From Ophiostoma sp. CBS 140.51 (taxonomy: Eukaryota; Ascomycota; Sordariomycetes; Ophiostomatales; Ophiostomataceae): DNA of 64,000 nt. Where the stretch lies: positions 1 through 64,000 of the forward strand of contig JANSLP010000177.1 in the NCBI GenBank assembly GCA_029298735.1. Direction: 5' to 3'. The notes beneath the pieces are model-generated. The model searched no databases. It saw only the letters and a list, made by a program, of their open reading frames with translations, and was not told the origin of the DNA. This document shows positions 33,701-45,200 of the stretch, in pieces (the first letter of the stretch is position 1; every line of letters starts with the position of its first letter). A program made the position numbers and the translations under genes.

Positions 33701-34496
33701 CAACAGTCCTTAGCAACATGGGACAGCACAAGCAAGCACTGGAGATTTACGTCTTCAAAATGAAGGACTTTGGCAAAGCGGAAGAGTGAGTGTGAATCGA
33801 GCCTTGCTATTTTATTGTTTGAAGGCCTACTAACAAGCTAGATACTGCAACCGCGTCCACAAGGCACAGGCGCTGGCCCAGCCAGTACCCATGTCGTCTC
33901 CTGGTCCTCTGCTTCTGTCGTCCAACAACAACCAGTCCCGGCGGACATCTGCGTCAAAGGGCGACAATGGCGCGGACGGTGAAAACAAGGCAGCTGCTCC
34001 GTCTATCTACCACACGCTGCTGTCGCTCTACCTGACACCGCCGTCACCACAAGAACGGCAGCTGGCACCAGCGCTCGACCTCTTGTCTCGCCACGGTTCC
34101 CGACTTCCAGCATCGTCGACTCTGCAACTGATTCCCGATGGTCTACCCGTCGCCGAACTGGCGTCCTACTTCCGTGGGCGCATGCGGGCAGCCAATAGCG
34201 TCGTCAATGAAAGCCGGATCGAAAAGGGACTGCGGCAGACGGCCGTGCTCGCAGCCCAGGCAAGTTTGCTGTTAGGGAGGGATGACTATGCAACGGGTGG
34301 CGTAAATGGGGCAGCAGCAGTTGGTGGACGCAACAGGCGTGTCGCCATTAGTGAAGAGCGGGCGTGTGGTGTATGCCACAAACGGTTAGGTGGCAGTGTT
34401 GTGGCCGTGCTGCCGGACAATACCGTTGTGCACTACGGCTGTCTGAACCGCGCGGCCGGCCAGAACAGTGCCAACCGGGCGCCGGCGTGGCGGTAG
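30757..34496 (+). CDS. vps39: HOPS complex subunit Vam6/Vps39
   Basis: Vam6/Vps39 is the Ypt7-binding subunit of the HOPS tether at the vacuole; it promotes fusion of late endosomes, AP-3 vesicles and vacuoles. Two exons, 30757-33785 and 33842-34496, join in phase (KAEEYCNRVHKAQALA) to give 1227 residues. The N-terminus is a CNH-type beta-propeller start: MLSAFTARPIVELKARNKAK followed by LVAYGDRLLVGLNTGVLRIY. The middle contains a clathrin-repeat-like alpha-solenoid (QIDALVAQGHLDEAISLLSL and later RFNELVDFFYGKRLHRPAL). Residues about 500-640 are a Ser/Thr/Asn-rich insertion. The C-terminus has the Vps39 zinc-finger pattern, CGVCHKRLGGSVVAVLPDN followed by HYGC. In Aspergillus the orthologue is called AvaB. 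Confidence 0.92.
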
Positions 34497-34624
34497 TCGG
34501 TAGTTGTCCGCGACGACGAAGTCGTAGCGGTAGTCGAAGTGTGTATGTATGTATAGCCGGTAGATGTATATATAATGACTTGCATTGAAATCGTGTGCCG
34601 TTGTTTTATCGTTCTTCGCACGAT

Positions 34625-34912
34625 TTAGTCCTCCTCCATCACTTCTTCACCGTAGTTTTGCTCTTCCGCCTCGGCGGCCACGTCGGCCGCCGCCTGGTCC
34701 GTGGCGGCCTGGGCGTCAATCACCATGCGCGCCGTCAGTTCCTTGTTGACATTCTCCTGGATGGCAGTGACGGCTGTGCGGAGAGCGGCGAGGTAGGCCG
34801 TCTTGTCAGTTGTCGTTGTGGTAGTAACGGGTGCCGTCGACAGTTCCTGGCTGGTGACAAAGGACTCGTGGTTGGGCGCGCTGTAGGCAGCCTTAAGGAC
34901 GGGAGTGGACAT
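34625..34912 (-). CDS. Gon7-like small KEOPS/EKC subunit
   Basis: A 95-residue intronless protein. The pattern YSAPNHESF near the N-terminus, then the helical segment TAYLAALRTAVTAIQENVNK and ELTARM, and an acidic tail match fungal Gon7, the small partly disordered subunit of the KEOPS complex that makes the t6A modification in tRNA and affects telomeres. Because the protein is short and acidic, assignment rests on these two segments and overall size only. Its 3' end lies 128 bases from that of the convergent Vps39 gene; it is divergent from the next gene (start codons 354 bases apart). Confidence 0.65.
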   Translation of the reverse strand: MSTPVLKAAYSAPNHESFVTSQELSTAPVTTTTTTDKTAYLAALRTAVTAIQENVNKELTARMVIDAQAATDQAAADVAAEAEEQNYGEEVMEED

Positions 34913-35266
34913 TGTGGGAGGGGGTGTTTTTTTGGTAGAGTAGAGGTGTTGAGTAGAATTGTTCTTTGCGTTTGATGAGAGTATTAAAGATGGTGTTTTG
35001 GTGAGGTTAAGGTGAGGTTGAAAGGCTACCAAGCTTTTACTGCCTTTCAGTGGGGGCGGGGAGCCGGATCGCTGTGCTGTGAATTTAGACAATTTTGCAA
35101 GCAGGGACGCCAATCTGCACAGCTAAAATTTGTTCCTGGCGCAATTATGACGGGAGCGGCCTATGAGACGCTGGCCCATTCTGATTTCTCGAATTGATGT
35201 TTGCGACGACTTCTCCAGACGCGCACACACACTTGGTTTGAACAAGCCAATTCTCGTCACAATACA
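34913..35266. promoter_or_regulatory. Short divergent promoter, Gon7-like and mitochondrial genes
   Basis: A 354-base gap between two divergent start codons, so it should carry both promoters. On the minus strand the part next to the Gon7-like start is pyrimidine-rich. A TATA-like signal is not obvious on either side. Confidence 0.45.
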
Positions 35267-35965
35267 ATGTCGGCCTCATTACAACAAGCTGTCACGAGGG
35301 CGCCCGTCATGTCGGCCCTTAGCCAGGCGCTGCGCCCGGCCTCGCTCCGGCCTTCAACAGCAGCAACTCTCACCTCCTCCTCACTACGCCTCGCCTCGAC
35401 CTACCGGAACCCCAACGACCCCAACGCCGACGACAACGCCGGCGGTGAAGTCCATGTCGGCGGCGGTGGGCGCCCATCTCTGCCGCAGCAAAAGTACAAG
35501 AACAAGAAGGTGTGGCCGCCGGATTTCACACGCCTCTCGCCGCAAGAGCAGCTCCGGTTCGAGAAACGGTACAAGCGGCGCGTGGCACTGGCGTCGGCAC
35601 GTCCACGCTGGGTCAAGTTTGTCAAACTTGTGCAGCTGTTTAGTATTACTTGTAAGTCGGTGTGCAGACGAGACGCAAAACATGTCACGGAGCTGTGTTG
35701 CTAACAGTATAGTCGTCGTGATCTATGGTGTTTTATTCATGGAGTGGGACTACGGCCCGCAACCGTTTGTCGGGGTATGTCTATTTTCCCATCTTCTATT
35801 TCCAACTGCCAGCTTGGCTCATTTGCTGTCCACTCTACACCATACTGACAATACTAGATCCGCGAGTGGTTCTGGAACACGCTGGGCCTGCTAAGGGGCG
35901 GACAGAACAGTACTGTCCGCAAGGCCAACGAGGACAGCAAGGACAACGTGGCGTCTGAAAAGTAG
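35267..35965 (+). CDS. Small mitochondrial membrane protein, function unknown
   Basis: Three exons, 35267-35651, 35713-35774 and 35858-35965, join in phase to give 184 residues. The N-terminus is rich in Ser, Ala, Arg and Leu with no acidic residue for about 50 positions and ends around LRLASTYRNP, like a mitochondrial targeting peptide. Then come PPDFTRLSPQEQLRFEKRYK, a basic stretch, and one membrane span, KLVQLFSITFVVIYGVLFME, followed by WDYGPQPFVGIREWFWNTLG. This looks like a conserved fungal inner-membrane protein, but I do not recognise a named family. In-frame ATG at 35201 is less likely because it lies before the targeting-like start. Confidence 0.75.
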
Positions 35966-36205
35966 ATAGCCTTTTCTTGTCCTCCCTGTCCCTTTTGCAT
36001 AGTTTTTGGCGTTCTGGTAGCTCGTTTATGGCAGCTCTCTTTCATAGGCCCTCATGCCGGTGTTTCTGTTTTTGGTCTTAGAATATACCCAGCTCCCCAT
36101 CTCTTCCGTATATTCACGTATGAAACGAACGCCCGGCTCGTCCAGCTCGCATGTCCTCCTCGTAGTTGTAAATGACTGTCTTTGTCTATCCTCGATGTGT
36201 TGACC
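35966..36205. other. Convergent 3' gap
   Basis: A 240-base gap between convergent genes, holding their 3' untranslated regions. No gene seen. Confidence 0.5.
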
Positions 36206-36861
36206 TCACCGTCCGTGCCACACAAAGTTGCCACCCATGCCGAGCGTCGAGGCAATTCCGCTGCCGCTGCCGCCGTTGCTCGTCAGGCTGTTGCCACTGT
36301 TGACGGGCCGCTTGGCCACAGCGCCCTGCGCGCGTACACCGGCCACGATACGGTCGAGATTTGTTTCGATGACGACACCGCCGATAATCATTTCTGTCAG
36401 CGTCGCGTGCATCGACTCAAAGTTGAAGATCAAGTCGAGCTCGCAGACGTTTTCAAAGAGACGATCGAGCGACTCGACATAGACCTGGATTAGGTCGATG
36501 AGGGCAAGCGGAGATTCGGTGGCCGTCGAGATGACGATAAAGTAGAGCGTGGCATAGTGGCGGTAGGTGACGAGGGAGGGCGAGTCGGAAGCGGCATCGG
36601 CGCCGCTGGTCGAGCCCGAGGGAGGTGCCAGCAGAGGCGGCAGCGGCAAAAAGTTGCAGGACCCCGGTGGGCGGTTGGCGACGAGGGAAAAGATCTCCGA
36701 GATGAGGCGCTGTTGTATGCTCGTGTCCTGGCGGAAGGGAGGTGTTAGAAAGGTGCCTATAGGAACGAACTCTTGGAGATGATGAAGCTCACCAGTTGTG
36801 TGTAGAACTTGGTCAGGCGGGGTTGGCCCTGGCCATTAAAGACCAGAAACGCGTTGATCAT
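36206..36861 (-). CDS. aps3: AP-3 adaptor complex small subunit, sigma3
   Basis: The sigma subunit of the AP-3 coat, which carries cargo directly from Golgi or endosome to the vacuole. Two exons, 36861-36793 and 36727-36206, join in phase to give 196 residues. The first exon encodes MINAFLVFNGQGQPRLTKFY, a near-perfect clathrin-adaptor small-chain start. After the join come TSIQQRLISEIFSLV, then the longin-fold core YRHYATLYFIVIS, then ALIDLIQVYVESLDRLFENV and CELDLIFNF, and MIIGGVVIETN near the end. Length fits AP-3 sigma rather than the shorter AP-1 or AP-2 sigma. The tail is a Gly/Ser-rich extension. It ends 240 bases from the convergent mitochondrial gene. Confidence 0.93.
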
Positions 36862-37367
36862 CGTGAAGGAAGTGCAGACGGCGCGGCAGGGAGGGCTATC
36901 GAAGGAAAGCTAGCTAGTGGGTGGGATCCCGAATCGGAGGTGTTGTCGATGTCGTGTTTAGTGTGTGTGGACAAAGTTAAGGGGAAGTAAATGCAGGTGC
37001 AACATGTCGCAATCGAGGAAAGGAAAGGCGCGGGGCCAGCAACTTTGGCACTCCGTCATACTACCCAAAAGATTCGCTGTGGCAGTCAGAAAAGTGGGTC
37101 GCCAGCCGTTGTCAGCAAGCTCACCTTGTACCCTGACCAACAGGCGGCGAGGCCTAAAAGATTAGCCTTTATCGTACCGGAAAGAGTAAAAAAAGACTGT
37201 AAGACTGGAGAAAAACGTACCACTTCCGAAGAACCACATACGAGCTCGACGACCACACCGCTCCGGCAATCCGATTGTTGACCTCAAAACAACTTCCGTC
37301 ATTTTGAGCACACACTCCGGAATTTCTCAACTTTCACACTGAGCGCACAATCCCAAAATCAAGCACA
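36862..37367. promoter_or_regulatory. Divergent promoter, AP-3 sigma and frataxin genes
   Basis: A gap of about 0.5 kb between two divergent start codons, expected to hold both promoters. I see no coding sequence and no named motif that I would defend. Confidence 0.45.
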
Positions 37368-38024
37368 ATGCCGCGCCCTGCAATCTCGGCGCCGTCCCGG
37401 ATTGTCCGGCGACTTGCCTCGACCACGACGACGACAACCACCTCGACACAGCCTCTCTTCTCTCGCTCGGCCTGCAGACAGTGCCTTCGCGCACCATTGG
37501 TTGCTCCGTCCGCCACCTCGCGCCGCATCTTCTCTTCCACGGCGCCTGCCGCCTTCTGCCAGTCCGTCGCCCGTCTTGCACAATCGCCACAAGCCGCATC
37601 ACCTTCGGTCTCTGCCTATACTCCTCAGTCGACGGCTGAGCCCGCCGCCATGACCGAGTCCGAGTACCACGTCCTGGCCGACGAGTACCTCGACCGCCTG
37701 CTCGTCCGTCTCGAGGACATGCAGGACGCCCGTGAGGATGTTGATGTGGAATACGCCTCGGGCGTGTTGACACTGGCCTTTTCGCCGAACGAGGCCGGTG
37801 CGCGACCGCGTACCTATGTCATCAACAAGCAGCCGCCCAACAAGCAGATCTGGCTGTCATCGCCGATATCTGGGCCGAAGCGGTACGATTGGGTTTTGGA
37901 TGTGGGTGCGAGCGGTGACGGAGCCAGTGGCCAGTGGATTTATCTCAAAGACGGCTCGGCGCTCAACGACCTGTTGCGAGAGGAGATGGATCTGGACCTC
38001 GATGCCGAGTGGGAGGAGGCGTGA
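37368..38024 (+). CDS. yfh1: Frataxin, mitochondrial iron-sulfur assembly factor
   Basis: Frataxin binds iron and stimulates the Nfs1-Isu1 machinery in the mitochondrial matrix. The gene has one exon and encodes 218 residues. The first 80 or so are rich in Arg, Ser, Thr and Ala with hardly any acidic residues, a matrix-targeting peptide. The mature domain starts near ESEYHVLADEYLDRLLVRLE, an acidic helix, then DVDVEYASGVLTLAF, then TYVINKQPPNKQIWLSSPIS, GPKRYDW and LNDLLREEMDLDL, matching the alpha-beta frataxin fold with its acidic ridge and conserved NKQ-P-KQIW-SSP-SGP-R strand region. Confidence 0.95.
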   Translation: MPRPAISAPSRIVRRLASTTTTTTTSTQPLFSRSACRQCLRAPLVAPSATSRRIFSSTAPAAFCQSVARLAQSPQAASPSVSAYTPQSTAEPAAMTESEYHVLADEYLDRLLVRLEDMQDAREDVDVEYASGVLTLAFSPNEAGARPRTYVINKQPPNKQIWLSSPISGPKRYDWVLDVGASGDGASGQWIYLKDGSALNDLLREEMDLDLDAEWEEA

Positions 38025-38416
38025 AAAAAGAAGGGAAGATATTGATGTGATGGAACGCTGTGATGAATATTGTACGATTCAAGATGAATACCAAGCCACT
38101 CAAATGATTTGCATGTTGTGTATCGTGTATAAATGTTGTCGATATTCCCAAATTATTTGTGATGAGAAAGAATTTATCCAAAAAGTGATTTAGCAAAAAT
38201 AGTATTATTATCATCCAAAAGTGTAAATTAGGAAAAGTCGTCGCTGAACAAAATGCAAAGGAGGTATCTGATACTTTTTATCCCATCCCACCCATAAGAA
38301 ATCCAATCATGCTTCGTAGCTGGTAAATATTGAGAAACACAAAATCAAATATTGTCCAATAAATGGTCGAAAGAAAAAAAGAAAGAAAAAATAATTAAGA
38401 ACGCCAGTCAATAGAA
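38025..38416. other. AT-rich convergent 3' gap
   Basis: About 0.4 kb of AT-rich sequence between convergent genes; probably the 3' untranslated regions of both. No gene seen. Confidence 0.5.
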
Positions 38417-41400
38417 CTACTGGTTGGTCCTGTTAGTGCCGTCGTCAAAGAGATTTAGCACATTGCTCGGGAGATACTCAAGCCACTGCGGCATCAAGTC
38501 CGTTGGCAGCGCCAGAGACCCAATATCAATCTCTTGGCTGTCAAAAGTGATGATGTCGGTGATGGGGCCCGCCTCGAGGTACGAGTATGGACCGCCCATG
38601 AGACCGCCGGCTTGGCCAAAGTCTGGCTGGTACATCCCACTGCCGTCAGCAAGGTGGCCAAGGGCAGCTGCAGCACGAGGGCTATTTCCACTCGCACTGG
38701 CATTGGCTTGGTCAAAGTTGGCAAGGCCGTTATTAGACGGCGATGTGCCTGGCAGGATGGCTCCCTCATAGCCGGACGAATGGTGCGATGATGGCGTATT
38801 GTACGACTGCACGGGGGCAGGAAGTGGTTGCTGAGGTGCTTGATGTAAAAAGTCTTGACTACTATGTTGGTGATTGAACTGCTGCTGGCTGTGTTGCAGT
38901 TGGTGTTGCGGAAGCTGGAATTGCTGCTGGTGTTGTCCTGGGTAGCCAATGTTGTTGCTGTTCGCATACAAGCCTTGTCGGCCATTTTGTCCTGAACTGG
39001 GGCTGGTCGAGTCCAAGTCGCCAAACTTGAACGTGCCACGCTCCTGTCCTTGCTCAGACAATGCAGTGTCGGAAAATGAAGGGGCAGCATGGTGTTGTTG
39101 GTATTGCTGCGCCTGTTGTTGTTCGGTCTGATCTGCAGAGTAACGAACGGCAGAGACGTTGGCCTGCGGGTAGGCGGGTGGATACATGGCCGGTACCTCG
39201 GGCAGACTCTGTCGGATGGGGTCGTAAATCATGTTTCCTGGTGGAGTGGCAGCAGAGGCAAGTTGAGGCGACTGATATTGAGCTTGACTCGGTTGTCTGG
39301 CCTGCCGTTGAGTTGACTGAGATGGCTGCTTGCGGTGCTTTGGCTGATCCTTTGCCCTTGGTGTAGTGTCCTGGGCTTTCAAATTGGAACCAGAAGGTCC
39401 CGCACCATTGGCGTGACTCTGGAACAACAACGTCAAACTGGGGTTTGCAGAATTTGACGTTCCTGTCAATGACCAGGCAATTGGTGGCGCATTTGGCGAA
39501 GAAGAATTGTCGAAGCGTGGCATCTGGCTGAGCGAGCTACTGCGCGGCTGCCCAGGTTGCTTGGTGCTCTCCAACTCCTCGGATGTGAATGTCTCGCAAT
39601 CCCAAATGCCTTTAGACTTCTGATCAAGCGCCGTCAAGATGTAACGCACGCCGCCCCAGTACAAGTGAAGCTGCTGCAGCGATTTGTAGCAACGTTGGTA
39701 GTTCTGGTTTGCATTCGATGCCAGCAGCGAGTGCTTTGACGAAGAGCCAGTTCGCGCATCGCCCCCCGAATAGCCAGCGCCTCGTGCTTGCCCATCGGAA
39801 GGTGGCGGGGAAGTGTCCCGCGAGGTAGGTTGAGAGGCATTTGCCACCGATTCCATCAGGAAGGCACACGCCGCAATATACATCGGCTGTGATGTAAAGG
39901 GATTGCCAATGAAGCTTTTCGGGTCGATCAGCTCTGCGAAGGCGAGAATATCGGCAATGGTCTTTGCGCTGGACATGGAGAGTTCGTGGCTGTTTGGCAA
40001 GAGTTGATGTGTGCGCTGAAGGCCTCCGAACGGAGCCAAGAGTGTAGGTTGGTGTAGGATGATAATGAGGGTATGGAACCAGAAATGGAGCAAGATAAAT
40101 GTCGTGCCTTGACCGGCACGGACATATGCCTGGAAATTCGGGGCGTTGAAGTTGAGTCGTGGGTCTTGTCGCTGATACAATTGCGTCAGGTCGTTCTCCA
40201 TGTGGCCGAGGCGCTGCATCTTCTCGTGTGTGAGATCGTCAGCACTGCGGATGTTGTTCAGAACATCGGATACACGTCCATAGAGATGGATGATTTGTGC
40301 AAGGATGGGAAATGGTGCCGGCCAATCAGTGAGCGGGTCCAATGTAGGTTCAGGCAGAGCGAGCTCAAAGTCATCATCCCTAAATGTGACGGGCCGACCC
40401 GTGCCGGACGAGATGACACGATCCAAAAAGAAGACAGCCCAAAAGGTGTCGGCACGCTCTTGCTCTGCTGCACGCAGTTCTGCAGAGGCATAAGCGCTCT
40501 CGGCATTGTGCATGCTGCCACTGTTGTTGCGCACGGCTTTCTTCCCGGGGGCGACCTCGCTCACAGCTTCGGCGTTGTCGTCGACATCCTCACCATCATA
40601 TTCGCCACCACCTTTGCCATTCCAAGTGCGCATGAACCAGGGGTCCTTTTCGCCTTGCGGTGTAACACCCACTTTCTTCTGCAGACCCAAATCGACAGCC
40701 ATGCGGATGGCCAGTCCCAGGTACATCCACAGGGTACTGTCCTGGTCGGCACCAAAGCCTTCATATGCCATAAGGAGACAAGCCTGGACAGCCGCCACAG
40801 AGGGGCAAGGGAAAGTATCGACGGTAGCTGTCCTCGCCCGTTGTGCAAAGACATGGCCATATTCCGAACGTGACATTCGACCGTCATCATTGCCTTCACC
40901 AGCGCTGCCATTGCTAGTGCTGATGGCATTTTCACCATCGACGCCGTTTGTAAAAACGGGTAGGTCAGAGAAACGTGCGGCAAGAGCGCACATGGCATCG
41001 ACCAAAATAGCCTCCACGCGCTTCTCCCGCACCATCTTCAGGACTCGTTCCTCACGTAAGAAGGGGTAGTTGCATCCGAGATGGACAAAGAAGGTTTTGA
41101 GGAGGTTGATGATAAGGGGGTGGACTGGGTCCGGGTCGTTTGGATCGTAGACGGGCAAGTCTTCGAGACTTTCGAAAACGGGGTCGAAGTGTGACGGGCG
41201 GCTTTGACCGTGTTGGCGGTAGTTAGCACCGTCTGCTAAAGCGGTACTCGGTGAGGATGTCGAGAAGCTGCTGCCACGGCTGCGACGGCGGTCACGCACG
41301 GATACGTCGACGACCATCTGCTTGTAACCAGGAACGATGGCAGTCGGGCCAAAATAACGAAAATATGGGACTCGGTGGCTTTCGTTGTGGTGCTGATGTT

Positions 41401-42274
41401 GATGTGAGTGTTGTTGTTGCTGCTGCTGCTGCGGAGGAGGGGATGGTCGTGTGGTGCTTCCTTGACTGCCGTCTTGGAACGACACAGAGCGCCGGTTCAA
41501 TTGTGGCCGCTGGCCGTTGGCAGTCGTCTGTGCATCGCGGCGCTGTTGCGTTTGCGTCGGCTTCGTCGGCTGTGGTGGATATGATTGAAACGACTGCTGT
41601 GCAGTATGTTTCCAATCGCCGTTTTGACTGGCCTGCGATCGTGAGCGGCCGTCTTGTGAAGACTTATTCGAGGATTTCCGTCGCCGTTTCGGGCTGGCCT
41701 GATTGTAGTTTGCCTCGCCATCGCTGATCGCTTCTTCGTCGTTGTTGCCATTATTTCGAGAAGCGCCGTTGTCGTCGGTAGCAGAAAAGCTGTGAGTTGC
41801 ACCAGTCCGGCCGTTGTTCGGTTCGTCTGGGCCGTCATCGTCCTCGTCATCATCATCGTCATATTCGCTCTTGGTGTCCGTCGCCGAGCCTCGCTCCCGG
41901 CCCCCTGCGCCAAAAGAGCCGGACCGGGCGCCGCCGGTCAGCTCCTTCTTCTTCTCGACGAGGTCTGTGTAACCAAGGCAATCGTGTCCGTTACTCGCAC
42001 ATGTCGAGCATGTCGGGCGCTCGCCGGCGCAGCGCGTCTTTCGCTTGCGGCATGTCAGGCATCTACATTAGGGGAAACGAGGGGAAATGGTCAGCATGAA
42101 TGTGAATAATTTGTTGCCAGCCGGCCTTTTGTCTCCTCCGCCTTTTCATCTTGCGACACCGGAACTGTTGACTCACGCTGCATTGACTCGTCGCCGCTTC
42201 GACGGCGGCTGGCCCTGATTGTTGACGAAACGAATCTGCTTGGGCGCCGGCACGGGTTTGAGAAGGGTGCTCAT
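38417..42274 (-). CDS. Zn2Cys6 fungal transcription factor
   Basis: A nuclear DNA-binding regulator. Two exons, 42274-42177 and 42062-38417, join in phase to give 1247 residues. The N-terminus is basic (KPVPAPKQIRFVNNQ, then SKRRRVNAA) and runs into a binuclear zinc cluster at residues 34-61: Cys34, 37, 44, 51, 54 and 61 in the spacing C-x2-C-x6-C-x6-C-x2-C-x6-C. The intron falls one codon before the first zinc Cys. Then come Asp-rich, Gln-rich and His-rich segments. The fungal-specific regulatory domain starts around HPLIINLLKTFFVHLGCNYP and includes EAILVDAMCALAARFSDLP and WMYLGLAIRMAVDLGLQKK. The C-terminal 400 residues are Gln/Ser/Pro/Asn-rich and could activate transcription. I do not recognise the specific regulator. 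Confidence 0.9.
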
Positions 42275-45200
42275 CGCGAACTATTCGACTTTCCCGGTCA
42301 TAACATGACCATGGTGGGTCTTTGTGTGGGAAACGAAAGAGGGCCAAAAGCAAATTCAAAGAAACGAGCGGATGCACAAAATTGTGGGAATAGGGAGAAA
42401 AGGTGCAGAGTTCCAGAACGATCGGTGACGTGGTGGAAATGCAGTAAAAATGTTCTCTTGCGCGGGGGGCCAGGCCTTCTGATGATCCCCTGGAGCCGCG
42501 GTGCGGAGTAGATAAAATCCGGGGAAGAGGGAAGGGGAAAGAGGGGAGTGAAAGACGAGAGGAACAAGGCAGACAAGACAGATGGCTCGATGGATCGAAT
42601 GGCAATACGGCGTTCTAGAAAAAGGCCGAAGAAAAACAAAGAGAGACGACTATATCCGAAGGAGGCGAGGGAGCAAGAAAAAAAGGACCGGCCTTGGTCC
42701 GTCGCTAACGCTGGCGATGTGGAGAGCAGGGTGAGAAATTACGGGGATCGAGAGGAGACACGCTCGACCCGGACGGCGAGCAGAGGAAACGGACGTTTTT
42801 TGGTCGCAAAACCTTGCCTTGGCATATGACTCGGTACTTGGTAGCGCACGATAAAGTTCGTACGTCGTAAGTAGATTTTGGAAAGGTAACTGAGTGGGAA
42901 TAAGAACGAGCTGAACAGCTGGACTGACAGCTTGTCGGTGTGCACAATTGACAAGGCTGAGGATTTGAACACGAAAAAATGTCGCAGTTGGGCTAAGCTA
43001 GCGCGCCACCTTCATGGTCAGTGTAATTCGGAGGGGACAGCGACGATGAAAGGTATTAGTTCCATGGTGTTTCTCTGACTTTTTTGACAATTGGTCGGCG
43101 AATATGTGGTGTGGCGAGAAGCGGATATGCGCTTGTATTGGTGACAGTTGAAAGTGTGGAAGAGGAGGAAGAAATTGGAAGAATACTTCAGACCCGGTGA
43201 GAAGAACATACGTCGTATGCAGCACAAACTTCGGTGAGAGGGAAGGAGCAATAGAGAATCTAAAAAGAGGAGGAAGGAACAGGGCAAAACGTGGTGGGAA
43301 GGGCAGAGGACAAGGCAAGAGCGACACTCTCTCGTCGTGAAGTACAGGCCCACAGCACAGAGAAAGTGGACGGCAGGAGCAGAGGAGAGAAGCAAAAGAA
43401 GAGCGGGAGAAGAGGGAGAAGGAAAAATTGAGTGGGCCGTGGGACGTGACGATAGGGTCAGGGGAGGAAAGAGGAGCAAAGGAAAAGGGGATATTACAGA
43501 GTGCTCCCCTACTTGTATTACGACGTGGGCAGAAGGCAAGAACGACGGACACAAAGGCGGGGTGGGAAGGTGCGAGTATGTACGATTGCCTCGTAGGTTA
43601 ACAGGATACAACTGCTGTCGCGTATGTGGGAAGGAGCACAAGATGAGGAGACATGAGCCGCGGGAGGACGGGTGACGAAAGCGACGGGGAGGGAAGGAGC
43701 GAGCCTTTGACCAGGGGTGTGCACGTTTTGAGCACGGCTGAACAGCACGGGCAGTGTGAAAACGATCGTGTCTGGACGAAGACGAAGACCAGAAGAATAA
43801 CAGACTGCACAACAATGAGCTATACAAGTACATCTGATAAAACGGCAATGTGCTCTTCTGAGACGAGACACTGTGTTGTGGAGCATTAACGTAGATGGCC
43901 AGAAAATAGTACGAGTAGGACTTGCGCACAGATGGCCTGGGATGGCGGGGAAGGAAAGAACGAGTACGACGCAACAGCGAGGACTGCATCAGAGGAAAGA
44001 GCGAACCAGCCGGAAGGTACGACGCAGGAGCCTGCAGCTGCAGTTATGGTCTTTATCCAGACGTAATAAACCGGTGTTAAGAGCCTTTGAGGCAGTGTCG
44101 CTTGCAACGAACAAACGAAATGAGATGCACCACCAACCACGGCGTGGCAGCGGGTGCCCGTTGCATCATGCGGCGTCGTGTCTGTCGTGCCAACTGTCAC
44201 CTTGTCGACAAAGCAGTGCATGAAAAGTGTCGTTGGACAAAGAACAAGCATGGAGTGACCATCCATCTCCGCCACCTTTGTCGCCATGTGTTACGATAAC
44301 CCCCGCCAGTTTCTCTGTGCCTGTTTGACAACAGCAGCGAGCCGAGAGAAAGGTCTACGCTCGTACATTGTAAGACATACATACGTCTTTATATCGTAAC
44401 CTTCTGTTCTACAAACATCCAGTGGGGCCACCCAAGAGTTCGCTGCATTTGACGAAGCCAACCTGAGAATAGCGCCCGCAACTGCCGTTTAAATCCCCTG
44501 TATTAGTGTTGACTATTCACCAACAACATCTTTGCTTCGCGATCGAAGGAAGGCGGGCTGGTGGTAGTCGATATTACCATGGCAATGCTGATGACAGGAT
44601 CGTTCTTTTAAGAAGTGAAGAGCATCAAGAGGCAAAATGGCATGATATTATGTCGAGGAAAGTGCGACGCCAGATACACACCATCTGCCGGACGCAGCTT
44701 CCGATTTAACCAACAATAGGTGGGGGGATTCCTTCCTGCCCAGTCAGTCGGAAAGGACGTCAAGGTTAACAAAGTGTGATCACGAAAATTTACCGTGATG
44801 ATTCTTATCGCGAGTTTCCCTCTTCTCTTTAATTTCTCCAGTATACAGAGTACCCCTCTCACCACTCCCTGCCTCCCCATACCCGCGCTAGTCATCTCAT
44901 CTTGCTCCGAGTCGAACGATGCACAGTATCAAAGCGGTCTTTTAAATCCCATGTTTAGTATCAGTGTCCGGCGCCTTTCCGTTTTGTCCTTTGCTACCAC
45001 GGCCCCTGAGCTCTTGAACCGCAGGTTTATATCTTTTGGTCGGCTCGTTTCCTTTGGTTCCACGAGTACTGATAGGCGTGTTTTCTTGTCCACTCTGTAA
45101 CTCCTTTCGTCACTTGTCACAATAACAGCTTTGACGCTCGTTCAAGCTCATATGGGGGGATATTTCTGTAGATGAACACGCCCGGGCCTCTCTGTACCTT

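Noticed and set aside
43018..43989. 323-residue minus-strand frame rich in Ser, Leu, Phe and Pro
   Set aside because: It follows C/T-rich composition, shows no conserved motif and lies in the leader of the Zn2Cys6 gene.
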